From: Lentzea albida | Lineage (GTDB): Bacteria; Actinomycetota; Actinomycetes; Mycobacteriales; Pseudonocardiaceae | Direction: 5' to 3' | Length of the DNA: 64,000 nucleotides | NCBI RefSeq assembly: GCF_900111005.1 | Contig: NZ_FOFV01000003.1 | Coordinates: 521,973-585,972 of the forward strand | Shown here: positions 16,214-24,737 of the stretch, one piece after another | Layout: every line of letters starts with the position of its first letter | Numbering within the stretch: position 1 is the first letter of the stretch | Made by a program: the position numbers and the translations under genes | Notes under the pieces: generated by a model | Told to the model about the DNA's origin: nothing | Database searches by the model: none | What the model saw: only the letters and a program-made list of their open reading frames with translations

Positions 16214-18802
16214 CTACCCCGCACCGAAGCAGACGAAGCCGACGGCCGCCGCATAGGAGGCGTCGTCGGCAGCGGCCCGTTGCACCTCGGCCAGGGCCTC
16301 CGCCGGCGCCATTCCCGCGGCCAGCTTCCGGTGCAGCTCCACCATCACCGGAGCCGTGCCGTCCGTCGGAACGGGAACGACCGGCGCGATCAACGTCCGC
16401 GTGCCCAGCCCCAGCAGCGCCGCCGTGAACCCCATCAACTCGTCACCCGGACGTACAGCGGACTGCCCCGTGTCGCACGCCGACAGCACTACCTGCGTGG
16501 GCGGGCGGCGCAGGCGTTCGATGTCGTAGACGGTCAACGGCCCGTCGGCCAGTTCCAGCGCCGAGAACAGCGGGTTGTCGACGCGGAACGAGCCGTGCGC
16601 GGCGATGTGGGCCAGAGCGGCACCGTCCATTGCGGACGCGACGGCGCTCACGGTCGCTTCCGCGTCGACCAGGACGCGGCCCGGCACGTGGGCGCTGATC
16701 GCCTTGATCTCGGCGGGGGCGGCGGCCATCCGCGGGCCGGCGGCCAGCACGGCCTCACCGGAGGCGTCGGCGACCGAACAGGCGCGCAGCCACACCGAAG
16801 CCGAGGGGGCGACGGTCACCTGGCGGTTCAGGACGGCCCACGGCAGGCCGTTCAGCGCTCCCGTCGGCACGACCACCAGCGGACGGCCGTCGATGCGCGA
16901 GGACAACGGGTCCAGCAGACGGCGGGCCAGCAGAGCGGCCGCGTGGGACGCCGACGAACGGGCGACGGCCAGGTTCGGGAGCTGGGGAGGCAGGGTCACC
17001 AGGCGGTGCAGGGCGAAGCGGAGCAGGCGGATCTCGCGCACCACGCCGTCCACGGCGCCCAGGGAGTGCAGGGAAGCGCGCCCGCCGGCCAGGACGACGG
17101 CCATCAGCTCGCCGTCGTACTCCACGAACTCGATCAACGCCGACGGCCCCAGTGCCTCCACGAGAGAGCTGACCGGCGGCGGCTTGAAGACGGAGACCTC
17201 GCCCGACGTCAGCCTCGTCAGGTCGCGGACGCGTTGCTCGGCGCGGACCAGGCGCGCCCGCAGCGCACCCGCCGGTTTCCCGGCCAGCACAGCGCTTTCG
17301 ACGTCCGCGGAGACCGCGCGCAGGGACGCCAGGGCGTCCTCCAGGCGGGGGTCGTCCGGTGGCGACACGGACTTCATCCGCAGGGCGCCGGCGCGCCAGC
17401 TCTCGGTCCACGACAAGACGCGCGCCGCGTTCCCCGAGGCCACCGCCAGTCGAAGCCCTTCCAGTGCGAGGGCCTGGCCCTGCACGCCGGCGGAGACCCG
17501 GAGTTCGGCGGCACCCAGCGACACCCGGTACTCGTCCAGCAGGCCGATCCCCCGCCGCAGCGCCGACGAAGTGCCCCGCACGTCGCCGGAGAGCTTGCGC
17601 CGCAACGCTTCCGCATACCAGCCGCGCACGCGCAGGCCCGCAGGACCGCGCAGCCGGGCGGAGGCCGCGAGGGAGAGCTCGGCCACGGCACGCTTGCGGT
17701 GGCCCAGGTCGGCGGCCACCAGACCGGCGTCGATGCGCGCCTCCAGGGCGGGCAGCCGCCAGTCCACCGCGTCCAGTTCGGAGGCGACGCGGGACAGGGC
17801 GAGCCGCAACGGGCGGGAGCGGTCGCCGCGCAGCACGGCCGCGTGCAGCTCCAGGTAGCGGGCACCGGCCGCCCACAGCAGACGCTGCTCGCGGCGGAAG
17901 CGGCGGCGCGCCTCGGCGGCGAACGACTGAGCTGCGGACGGGTCGTCGTCCAGCAGGGCGATGCGGGCGCGGAAGTACAGGGCCTCCGAGACGCCCAGGG
18001 GGTTCTTCAGCTCCTTCAACTCGGTGATCGCCCGGTCGGCCGCGGCGCGGGCCTCGTCCAGCAGCGGCACCGAGACGAGCAGTTCGAGGCGGTTCACCAG
18101 CAGCACGGGGCGCACCACGTCGAGGCGGCGGTAGACGCTGTCGGCCCGGTCGAACAGCGACAGCGCGGCCGGCACGTCACCGCCCCGGGTCGCCATGATG
18201 CCCGCGTTCCAGTTGACGTCCGCCACGCCGAGTTCCTGGCCCAGTTCGCCCAGCAGCGAGGCGGCCACAGCGAAATCCGCCGACGCCTCCCGCATGTTCC
18301 CCACGTACGCGCGCACGAGGCCTCGGTTGTTGAGAGCGCGCGCTTCGACCAACCGGTCGCCCACGCGGCGTGCTCCGGCGATGGCGGCGGTGTAGTCGCG
18401 CTGCGCGTCGTCGTAACGCGTGAGGTAGTGGAAGACGACGCCGCGCTGCATCAGCGCCGCCACCGAGTCCGCTCCCGTCAGCGAGGGCATGGCGTCGTCG
18501 AGCAGCGTCAGAGCCTGCTTCTGGCGGCCGGTGTAGGCGAGCACCCACGCCAGGCTCATCTGCGCCAGTGCGGACAACCGGGGCAGCGCGGCCTCGGTCG
18601 CGATCCTGATCGAACGGCGGAGGTGCCGCGCCGCGCCGGGGAAGTCGTGCATCTCGCGCAGCGCGAGACCGATCGCGCGCTCGGCGATGGACCATTCCGC
18701 GCGATCTTCCGTCTTGCGGAGCACCGCGCGGGCCATCTCCACGGCCGCACGCGGGTTGCGCTGCCTGGCCTCCAGCGCGTCCTCCGCGGAGAAATCGGTC
18801 AC
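16214..18802 (-). CDS. TPR-CHAT protein (caspase-like peptidase domain)
   Basis: 862 aa. The first 550 residues or so are helical hairpins typical of tetratricopeptide repeats (for example ALAQMSLAWVLAYTGRQKQA and ALNNRGLVRAYVGNMREASA). The C-terminal 300 residues form a CHAT domain, a clan CD peptidase fold related to caspases and separases. The expected catalytic pair is His736 in AHIAAHGSF and Cys776 in LSACDTG, both intact. The TPR part probably senses or binds a partner and gates protease activity, as in the Craspase TPR-CHAT protein. It diverges across 77 bases from a subtilase gene and then a sigma factor gene. Confidence 0.88.
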   Translation of the reverse strand: MTDFSAEDALEARQRNPRAAVEMARAVLRKTEDRAEWSIAERAIGLALREMHDFPGAARHLRRSIRIATEAALPRLSALAQMSLAWVLAYTGRQKQALTLLDDAMPSLTGADSVAALMQRGVVFHYLTRYDDAQRDYTAAIAGARRVGDRLVEARALNNRGLVRAYVGNMREASADFAVAASLLGELGQELGVADVNWNAGIMATRGGDVPAALSLFDRADSVYRRLDVVRPVLLVNRLELLVSVPLLDEARAAADRAITELKELKNPLGVSEALYFRARIALLDDDPSAAQSFAAEARRRFRREQRLLWAAGARYLELHAAVLRGDRSRPLRLALSRVASELDAVDWRLPALEARIDAGLVAADLGHRKRAVAELSLAASARLRGPAGLRVRGWYAEALRRKLSGDVRGTSSALRRGIGLLDEYRVSLGAAELRVSAGVQGQALALEGLRLAVASGNAARVLSWTESWRAGALRMKSVSPPDDPRLEDALASLRAVSADVESAVLAGKPAGALRARLVRAEQRVRDLTRLTSGEVSVFKPPPVSSLVEALGPSALIEFVEYDGELMAVVLAGGRASLHSLGAVDGVVREIRLLRFALHRLVTLPPQLPNLAVARSSASHAAALLARRLLDPLSSRIDGRPLVVVPTGALNGLPWAVLNRQVTVAPSASVWLRACSVADASGEAVLAAGPRMAAAPAEIKAISAHVPGRVLVDAEATVSAVASAMDGAALAHIAAHGSFRVDNPLFSALELADGPLTVYDIERLRRPPTQVVLSACDTGQSAVRPGDELMGFTAALLGLGTRTLIAPVVPVPTDGTAPVMVELHRKLAAGMAPAEALAEVQRAAADDASYAAAVGFVCFGAG

Positions 18803-18826
18803 GGCGACACTTTATCCGCTGTGGTA

Positions 18827-18840
18827 GCTTGATCAAGCTC
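18827..18840. promoter_or_regulatory. perfect 14-bp palindrome in the CHAT/subtilase divergent region
   Basis: AGCTTGATCAAGCT is an exact palindrome centred between the TPR-CHAT gene and the subtilase gene, 24 bases from the start of the former and 39 bases from the start of the latter. Its position suits an operator acting on both promoters. The regulator is unknown. TTTATC and TTTAGT elements flank it, but I cannot assign -10 boxes with confidence. Confidence 0.4.
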
Positions 18841-18879
18841 GGTCGGGGTGCCCGTCAACGCTGCTTTAGTGAGGCCGTG

Positions 18880-20079
18880 GTGTCGAAACCGTCAGAAAGC
18901 GCGGAGCTTTACCAAAGAGCTTTCCTGCAGCTCATCGCCGAGGACAAGAGCATCAGCTTCCACGCCGAACGCGGACGTGAATTCCTTTATCGGCCGGGCC
19001 AGCTGCTCGTCGGAGCCGAAGACCAACAACGCGTGGTCGAAAAGCTGCGAGAAAACGACATCGTCGCCCGGCCCGGCGAAGGATTCGCCGGATTGGCGCG
19101 ATTGACGTTGCCGAACAACGCGGAGGACATTCCCCGCGTCGTCCGCCTCCTGCGGGACCAGCGGACGTGGCCGAACGAGCGCGTGCCGCTCGTCCAGCCG
19201 CACCACGTGGTCGTCGGGCACGGCGGCCTCGTCATGGGCAACCCCGGCGACCGGCCGCACCCCACCGACCCGGTCTCCGCGCCCAAGTCCGACGAGCGGC
19301 TGAAGAACGTCCGCGTCGGCATCATCGACACCGGCATCTCCGCGGACGCGAGCGGCGAGCACTCCGACTGGTTCGACGGCCGCTACGCCAAGGAGGCCGA
19401 CGACGTCGACGCGGCTTACAGCAGCGGCGACAACTTCGCGCTGCAGGGCGGCCACGGCACGTTCGTCGCGGGCGTCATCCAGAACGCGGCCCCCGGCGTC
19501 ACGTTCGACCCGGAGGCGGGCCTCGACCCGAACGGCTTCGGCGACGAGGAACGGATCTGCGCCAAGATCACCGAGCTGGGCAAGAAGAAGATCAACATCC
19601 TCAACCTGTCGCTCGGCTGCTTCACCGCGGACGACGTCGCGTCGGAACCGTTGCGGCGCACCATCGAGGCGCTGCCGCGGGGCATCGTCGTGGTCGCCTC
19701 GGCCGGCAACCAGGGCACCCAGCGGCCGAGCTGGCCCGCCGCGCTGTGCGGGGTCACCGCCGTCGCCGCCGCCCAGCAGGAGCGCGACGGCTCCCTCGCG
19801 CCCGCCTTCTACTCGAACTGGGGCCACTGGGTCGACGCCTGCGCGATCGGCAACCGCGCCTCCACCTACCTCAAGGGCGAGTGGCAGCTGCCCGGCGAGC
19901 CCTCCGCGACGCCGTTCGCGCTGTGGGCGTACTGGTACGGCACGTCGTTCGCCGCTCCGCTCGTCACGGGCCGGATCGCCGCCACCATGGTCGCCGACGG
20001 TGTCGACGCAGGTCAGGCACGTGACAAACTGCTGAGCGGACCGGAGTTCCACCCCGGCTACGGAGTTTTTGTCAAATAG
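18880..20079 (+). CDS. S8 family (subtilisin-like) serine peptidase, apparently cytoplasmic
   Basis: 399 aa. The catalytic triad is visible: Asp150 in VGIIDTGIS, His192 in GGHGTFVAG and Ser356 in YGTSFAAPLV; the oxyanion region is ASAGNQGTQRP. There is no signal peptide and no obvious membrane segment. The first 140 residues form a separate domain (FLYRPGQLLVGAEDQQRVVE) that may act as a propeptide or regulatory part. The two adjacent GTG codons at 18877 and 18880 are both possible; the second is better spaced from GAGG. The gene diverges from TPR-CHAT and precedes the sigma factor gene by 54 bases, which suggests one functional module. Confidence 0.87.
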   Translation: MSKPSESAELYQRAFLQLIAEDKSISFHAERGREFLYRPGQLLVGAEDQQRVVEKLRENDIVARPGEGFAGLARLTLPNNAEDIPRVVRLLRDQRTWPNERVPLVQPHHVVVGHGGLVMGNPGDRPHPTDPVSAPKSDERLKNVRVGIIDTGISADASGEHSDWFDGRYAKEADDVDAAYSSGDNFALQGGHGTFVAGVIQNAAPGVTFDPEAGLDPNGFGDEERICAKITELGKKKINILNLSLGCFTADDVASEPLRRTIEALPRGIVVVASAGNQGTQRPSWPAALCGVTAVAAAQQERDGSLAPAFYSNWGHWVDACAIGNRASTYLKGEWQLPGEPSATPFALWAYWYGTSFAAPLVTGRIAATMVADGVDAGQARDKLLSGPEFHPGYGVFVK

Positions 20080-20133
20080 TTGTATCTGGGGAGCAACCTC
20101 GGCCTCCGCCAGTTGTGACCGCAAGGAGTCGAC

Positions 20134-20751
20134 GTGACCTCTGCATCCCCGATCGCCGCGCTCGTGAGCGCGGCGGCCGAGGGCGACCAGTCGGCGTGGA
20201 ACGAGATCGTGGACCGTTACACGCCGCTGGTGGTGTCGGTGATCTACAAGCACCGGCTGCGCCCCGCGGATGCGGCCGACGTGAACCAGACGCTGTGGCT
20301 GCGGCTCGTGGAGCAGATCGGACGGCTGCGCGAGCCGGAGGCGCTGCCGGGCTGGATCATGACGACCACCCGCAACGAGTGCCTGCGCGTGCTGCGCGTG
20401 CAGCAGCGCACGCACCTCTACGACCCGTTGTCCGAGTCCGACGCGCTGGAGTCGGAGCAGGTGGACGCGGACGTGGAGGCGGAACTGCTGGCGGTGGAGC
20501 GGCGGCAGGCGCTGCGGGAAGGGTTCGCCGAGCTCACGGACCAGTGCAAGCGGTTGCTGACGAAGCTGATGACCGACCCGCCGCCGAGCTACCAGGTCGT
20601 GAGCGAGGAGCTCGCGATGCCGGTCGGCAGCATCGGCCCCACACGGATACGTTGCCTGGAGAAGTTGCGGAAAACCCCTGCGATCGCCGCCTTCCTGGGG
20701 TCGCCGGTCAAGAGAGGAGGTGTGCTGGGTGCGGCACGACTGGGACAGTGA
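20134..20751 (+). CDS. sigma-70 family (ECF-like) RNA polymerase sigma factor of the CHAT-S8 cluster
   Basis: 205 aa. Region 2 is seen in GDQSAWNEIVDRYTPLVVSV and ADVNQTLWLRLVEQIGRLRE, with PGWIMTTTRNECLRVLR as region 2.4. Region 4 is at about residues 130-180 (LTDQCKRLLTKLMTDPPPSY onward, ending with the recognition helix around VGSIGPTRIRCLEKLR). The GTG start follows AAGGAG at good spacing. It lies downstream of the subtilase gene and overlaps the next small gene by 23 bases, so sigma and small protein are probably made together. Confidence 0.85.
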   Translation: MTSASPIAALVSAAAEGDQSAWNEIVDRYTPLVVSVIYKHRLRPADAADVNQTLWLRLVEQIGRLREPEALPGWIMTTTRNECLRVLRVQQRTHLYDPLSESDALESEQVDADVEAELLAVERRQALREGFAELTDQCKRLLTKLMTDPPPSYQVVSEELAMPVGSIGPTRIRCLEKLRKTPAIAAFLGSPVKRGGVLGAARLGQ

Positions 20752-21172
20752 CGAAGTACTGCTCGACGCCTTGCGCGACGCGTTGAGCACACCTCAGGAG
20801 GACGTTCCGCTGGAGTTCGTCGAAGCGGCCAAGGCCGCGTTCACGTGGCGGAACATCGACGAGGAACTGCTGCTCATCACGTCGTACGACTCGGTGCTGG
20901 ACGACACGCTCTTCACCCGTGCGCGGTCCACGGCGACAGCGCGGCAGCTGGTGTTCGACGCGGACGGCGTCATGCTGCAGGTCGAGGTGTCCGCGGCGGG
21001 GATCACCGGCCAGCTGATGCCGGCGGCGGAGTCGATCACCCTCGTGACGCCGAACGGCGACCACGAGACGGTGGCGGTCGACGAACTGGGGACGTTCGTG
21101 ATGGGAGCGGCGCCGAGGGGGCCGGTGAAGTTCCGGTTCTCGAGCGGCTGCACCGATTGGTTCATCCTATGA
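20729..21172 (+). CDS. 147-aa protein of unknown function coupled to the sigma factor
   Basis: The GTG at 20729 lies 8 bases after an AGAGAGGAGG site inside the sigma gene. The acidic N-terminal half is helical (EVLLDALRDALSTPQEDVPL, then FVEAAKAAFTWRNIDEELLL). The C-terminal half is beta-rich, with a pattern like a small immunoglobulin-like or carboxypeptidase-regulatory sandwich (SITLVTPNGDHETVAVDELG, then PRGPVKFRF). There is no membrane segment. By position it could be an anti-sigma factor, a sigma partner or a protease substrate, but no family was recognised. Confidence 0.68.
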   Translation: MRHDWDSDEVLLDALRDALSTPQEDVPLEFVEAAKAAFTWRNIDEELLLITSYDSVLDDTLFTRARSTATARQLVFDADGVMLQVEVSAAGITGQLMPAAESITLVTPNGDHETVAVDELGTFVMGAAPRGPVKFRFSSGCTDWFIL

Positions 21173-21271
21173 CTCACCATTCGTGTGACGGGTAATTCGC
21201 TCGTTCGGACCACATCCGCGGCCAGTAGGGTTGTCGACGCTCAGAATTCGCATCGCGAGAGGTGTGTCGCT

Positions 21272-22072
21272 GTGGTCGATCGAGTCAGCTGGGTACCGGA
21301 AGGTGTCAACGTCGACGTCCCGAGTTCCGCCCGGATCTACGACTACCTCCTCGGCGGCGGGCACAACTTCGAAGCGGACCGCGCGACGGCGGAAGAACTC
21401 ATCAAGGTGCTCCCGGTGCGGGGAATGGCGCGGCTCAACCGCGCGTACCTGCGCCGTGCCGTGCTCGAACTGGCGGACCTCGGCATCCGGCAGTTCCTCG
21501 ACCTCGGCTCGGGCATCCCGACGGTCGGCAACGTGCACGAGGTGGCGCACGAGGTCGCTCCCGACTCGAAGGTCGTCTACGTCGACTTCGAACCGGTCGC
21601 GATCACGCACGCCGAGCTGATGCTGGCCGACGAACCGAACGTGACGGCGTTGCTGGCCGACCTGCGCGAGCCGGAGAAGGTCGTCGAGCAGGCTCGGCAG
21701 CACCTCGACTTCTCCCAGCCGATCGGCCTCCTGGTCGTGGGCGTCCTGCAGTTCATCCCCGACTCCGACGACCCGTGGGGCGTGCTGTCCCGGTACGTGG
21801 AGTCGCTCGCCTCCGGTTCGTACCTCGCGATCTCCCACTTCACCGCCGACAGCATGCCCGCGGCCATGGCGGCGGGCAGGGAGATCTTCGCGAAGACCGC
21901 GGAGCCGATCACCCCGCGCACCAAGGCCCAGGTGGCGGACATGCTGGCGGGCACGGAGGTCGTGGAGCCCGGCATCGTGTTCACGCCGCAGTGGCGGCCC
22001 GAGTCGCCCGAGGACGTCGGCGACGAACCGTCGAAGGCGAACCTCTACGCGGCGGTGGGTCGCAAACCCTGA
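21272..22072 (+). CDS. SAM-dependent methyltransferase, DUF574/PF04672 type
   Basis: 266 aa Rossmann-fold protein of a family greatly expanded in actinomycetes. The N-terminal PSSARIYDYLLGGGHNFEAD and the NRAYLRRAV segment are diagnostic. The SAM loop is FLDLGSGIPTVGNVHEVA, and VVYVDFEPVAITHAELML follows. Targets of this family are mostly unknown. The GTG at 21272 follows GAGAGG by 9 bases and begins VVDRVSW, matching the usual N-terminus. It overlaps the next gene by a single base (TGATG), so a link to the signalling protein downstream is likely. Confidence 0.87.
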   Translation: MVDRVSWVPEGVNVDVPSSARIYDYLLGGGHNFEADRATAEELIKVLPVRGMARLNRAYLRRAVLELADLGIRQFLDLGSGIPTVGNVHEVAHEVAPDSKVVYVDFEPVAITHAELMLADEPNVTALLADLREPEKVVEQARQHLDFSQPIGLLVVGVLQFIPDSDDPWGVLSRYVESLASGSYLAISHFTADSMPAAMAAGREIFAKTAEPITPRTKAQVADMLAGTEVVEPGIVFTPQWRPESPEDVGDEPSKANLYAAVGRKP

Positions 22073-23904
22073 TGCCCGCCAAGGCCCTCGCACAGCGCTG
22101 GGCGGCTGCTCTGATCGAGAGCGCGTACTCGCCGATGTCACGGCGGAAGCTGACGCAGCACCTCGAGGAGCACGCCGCCCGGCTGCGTGCCGGTCAGGCG
22201 GCGGTGGCGATCGGCGAATGGCTGGTGCGCAAGCGCTTCACCGGTCCCGACTCGCTGCGCCGCACGCTCGAGGTGCTCGGCCCGGAGTTCCCGCCCGAGG
22301 TGCTCGGGGCGCTGGCGTCGGGGTACGTGCGGGCGACGCGCGACCAGTTGTTCGCGGAGCAGGAGAAGGTCAAGGACTCGCTGCTGAAGGCCGTCGAGGA
22401 CGCGCAACGCGACCTGCACGACAGCGAGGCCCGCTTCGCCCAGGTCTTCGCGACCACGGCGGTGGGCATCGCGATCTTCGACCTGCACGGCGCGGTGGTG
22501 GAGGCGAACGAGGCGCTGGCGGCGATCCTCGGGCACGAGGAGATGCCGAAGGAGCTGTTCACCGAACCGGACGCGGCCGAGCTGGCCTCGGTCTGCCTGC
22601 GGATGGTCGAGTCCTCTGTGGACAGCGACCGGCGCGAGTGGGAGCTCACGCGCGCCAACGGGGACACGGTGTGGGCCAACGTCGTGCTGTCGGTCCTGCG
22701 CGGATCGGACGGGACGGCGAGGTTCCTCGTCGCGCTGGTCGAGGACGTGACCGAACAGCGGATGCTGCAGGAGTGGCTGCGGCACCAGTCGCTGACCGAC
22801 CTGCTGACGGGCCTGCCGAACCGGGCGTCCTTCACGGACAAGCTGGAGTCCGCGCTCGCGACCGGAGAGCCGCACACGCTGGGGTACCTGGACGTCGACA
22901 GCCTGACGATCGTCAACGACGGCCTGGGGTACGCGGCCGGCGACGCCGTGCTGGTCGAGGTGGCGCGGCGGTTGCGGTTCGTGCTGCCGGACGCGGTCGT
23001 GGCGCGGGTCGGCGGCGACGAGTTCGTGGTGCTGGTCCACGGCTCCCCCGACGTCGCGGCGCTGGCGGCGCTGATCGACGAGGAACTGTCCGAGCCGGTG
23101 TACCTGGAAGGCGCGGGCGTCGCGGTGTCGACGTCCATCGGGTTCGTGCACACCTCCGGCCCCGGTGCGGACCCGACGGCCGTGCTGCGGCGCGCGCATT
23201 CGACGTTGCGCAGAGCCGAGACCGGCGGCAAGCGGCAGTGGGCCATCTACGACCACGAGGCCGACGCCGCCGACCGCACCCGGTTCGCGCGGATCGCCGC
23301 GATGCCCGGCGCCTTCGAGAACGGCGAGATCTCCGTGGAGTACACGCCGGTGTCGTGGGCCTCGGGACCGCTCGCCTTCGTGGAGGCGTCGCTGCGCTGG
23401 GGTGAGAGCGGGCACGACGACGTGGTGGCGTACGCGGACGCCCTGGGCCTCGCCTCGAAGGCGGGACGGCTGGTGCTCGAGGACGCCTGTTCGCGCGGCG
23501 AGCCGGTGCTGATCAGGCTCTCGCGCGACCAGTCACGCGATCCCGACCTCGCGACGCACGTGCGGTCGACGTTGCGGGCCGGTTCGTTCCCGGCGTCGTC
23601 GCTGTTCCTGGCGCTCGACGTGCGCGCGATGCCGGACGGCGAGGAGAACCTCGACGTGCTGCACGACATGGGCGTGCACGTCCTGCTGCACGAGTTCGGT
23701 GGCGGGTTCGCCGGGCTGTCCACTGTGGACCGCAGTCCGGTGTGGGGCGTCCGGCTGGCGCGGCCGCCGTCGGAAAGGCTGGCGCGGCAAGGACTTTCCC
23801 TCATGGTGCCGCTGCTGCGGGACGCCGGCGTGCACGTGATCGGCGGGCCGGGCGACCAGGACGAGCTGCGGGCGCTGGGCGTGGACCTGGTCGTGTCGGG
23901 CTGA
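22072..23904 (+). CDS. PAS-GGDEF protein with degenerate EAL domain (c-di-GMP signalling)
   Basis: 610 aa without membrane segments. A helical N-terminal region (1-110) precedes a PAS domain (about 118-235, from FAQVFATTAVGIAIFD). The GGDEF domain follows (about 245-395), with LTDLLTGLPNRASF and an intact GGDEF motif at 314-318, so diguanylate cyclase activity is expected. The C-terminal 200 residues are EAL-like. The catalytic EAL motif reads VEASLRW (residues 437-443) and metal ligands are not evident, so this part probably does not hydrolyse c-di-GMP and may bind it. The organisation matches actinomycete proteins such as CdgA-type regulators. Confidence 0.87.
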   Translation: MPAKALAQRWAAALIESAYSPMSRRKLTQHLEEHAARLRAGQAAVAIGEWLVRKRFTGPDSLRRTLEVLGPEFPPEVLGALASGYVRATRDQLFAEQEKVKDSLLKAVEDAQRDLHDSEARFAQVFATTAVGIAIFDLHGAVVEANEALAAILGHEEMPKELFTEPDAAELASVCLRMVESSVDSDRREWELTRANGDTVWANVVLSVLRGSDGTARFLVALVEDVTEQRMLQEWLRHQSLTDLLTGLPNRASFTDKLESALATGEPHTLGYLDVDSLTIVNDGLGYAAGDAVLVEVARRLRFVLPDAVVARVGGDEFVVLVHGSPDVAALAALIDEELSEPVYLEGAGVAVSTSIGFVHTSGPGADPTAVLRRAHSTLRRAETGGKRQWAIYDHEADAADRTRFARIAAMPGAFENGEISVEYTPVSWASGPLAFVEASLRWGESGHDDVVAYADALGLASKAGRLVLEDACSRGEPVLIRLSRDQSRDPDLATHVRSTLRAGSFPASSLFLALDVRAMPDGEENLDVLHDMGVHVLLHEFGGGFAGLSTVDRSPVWGVRLARPPSERLARQGLSLMVPLLRDAGVHVIGGPGDQDELRALGVDLVVSG

Positions 23905-23939
23905 GCGGCCGTGGCCGTCAGGGAGACCACGGCCGCTCA
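23902..23939. terminator. bidirectional hairpin terminator
   Basis: A perfect 13-bp stem (TGAGCGGCCGTGG at 23902-23914 paired with 23927-23939) with a 12-base loop lies between the convergent GGDEF and snapalysin genes. It includes the end of the GGDEF stop codon. There is no U-run, as is common in high-GC actinomycetes. Confidence 0.7.
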
Positions 23940-23947
23940 TCAGCTGA

Positions 23948-24463
23948 TCAGGCAGCGTCCTCGTACGTCGCGGCCTCGACCGTCACGAGCGTGCGGAAGT
24001 TGGCCTCGACCTCGGCCTTCTCCTTGGCGTTCGGGTTGGGGTTCTTGCACGACGTGCCGGCGCTGGCACCGGACATCAGGTCGGTGCACAGACCGGTCCT
24101 GCGGTCGGGCAGGCCGAGCAGGTGGCCGAACTCGTGCGACGAGATGCGCACGGTGTCGTGGCCCTCGTTGACGGCCTGACGGCCCATGACCCACCGGCCA
24201 CGACCGAGGCTCGTCACGTAGGCCCGGGGCCACTGGTTGTCCACGCTCACGGTGACGTTCGCGGCGCCGGTCACCTTGCGGAACTGCACGTTCACCACGC
24301 TGGCGTTCCAGATCTGGGCGCCCTTGTCGATCGCCGCCTGGAACTCGCCGGTGTTGCTCGAGTTGTAGGTGACGATGCGGGGCGCGGCCTCCGCGGTGCC
24401 GATGAGGCCGACCGAGAGGCCGACGACACTGGCCGCCACGGCGATTGTTTTGCGCAGGGACAC
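23948..24463 (-). CDS. secreted snapalysin-family (M7) zinc metalloprotease
   Basis: 171 aa. Residues 1-27 form a signal peptide (KTIAVAASVVGLSVGLIG then AEA-A). The mature part has the zinc motif HEFGHLLGLPD: ligands His110 and His114, catalytic Glu111 and third ligand Asp120, which is the snapalysin form HExxHxxGxxD. The Met-turn lies in DLMSG. Two Cys residues (CTD and SCK) could form a disulfide. Snapalysins are small neutral proteases of streptomycetes and relatives. It is monocistronic, with a 274-base gap behind its start that carries its promoter and shows no other recognisable gene. Confidence 0.9.
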   Translation of the reverse strand: MSLRKTIAVAASVVGLSVGLIGTAEAAPRIVTYNSSNTGEFQAAIDKGAQIWNASVVNVQFRKVTGAANVTVSVDNQWPRAYVTSLGRGRWVMGRQAVNEGHDTVRISSHEFGHLLGLPDRRTGLCTDLMSGASAGTSCKNPNPNAKEKAEVEANFRTLVTVEAATYEDAA

Positions 24464-24737
24464 AGGAATCTCCTCGCAATGCAGGGTAATTGCACCCCGA
24501 CTGTATCGCCGAGTCGTTGGCGCACAAGAAGAGTCAAGTGTGAAGCGGTGCTGACACGGTCAAGTGCGTTCGTAGGTGATCATCGACCGGGAGGCGCGGA
24601 CGTGCGGTGTGGTGAGCGGAAACGTGCCCTACGACCGGCCGTCGGGTGGCGAACGGCGTCGGACGGGGGCGCGGCCGAACGGCCGAACAACTGTTCACCC
24701 GCGAGTGGTGCTGATGGACCGGAAGGCGCAGCGGTGT

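Noticed and set aside
14317..16254. 645-codon minus-strand frame between the AGPS-like and CHAT genes
   Set aside because: Arg/Ala/Gly-rich shadow with no motif; it overlaps two well-supported genes.
16070..18832. 920-codon plus-strand frame opposite TPR-CHAT
   Set aside because: Composition (Gly/Arg/His/Gln-rich) has no family pattern, while the minus-strand product has TPRs and an intact CHAT dyad.
21262..23904. 880-codon fusion of the methyltransferase region with the GGDEF protein
   Set aside because: The upstream 270 codons are in the wrong frame relative to the methyltransferase; the GGDEF protein starts at the ATG at 22072.
23935..23952. Short palindrome ATCAGCTGAT as a regulatory site
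   Set aside because: It lies at the snapalysin stop codon and directly beside a terminator, so an operator role is unlikely.
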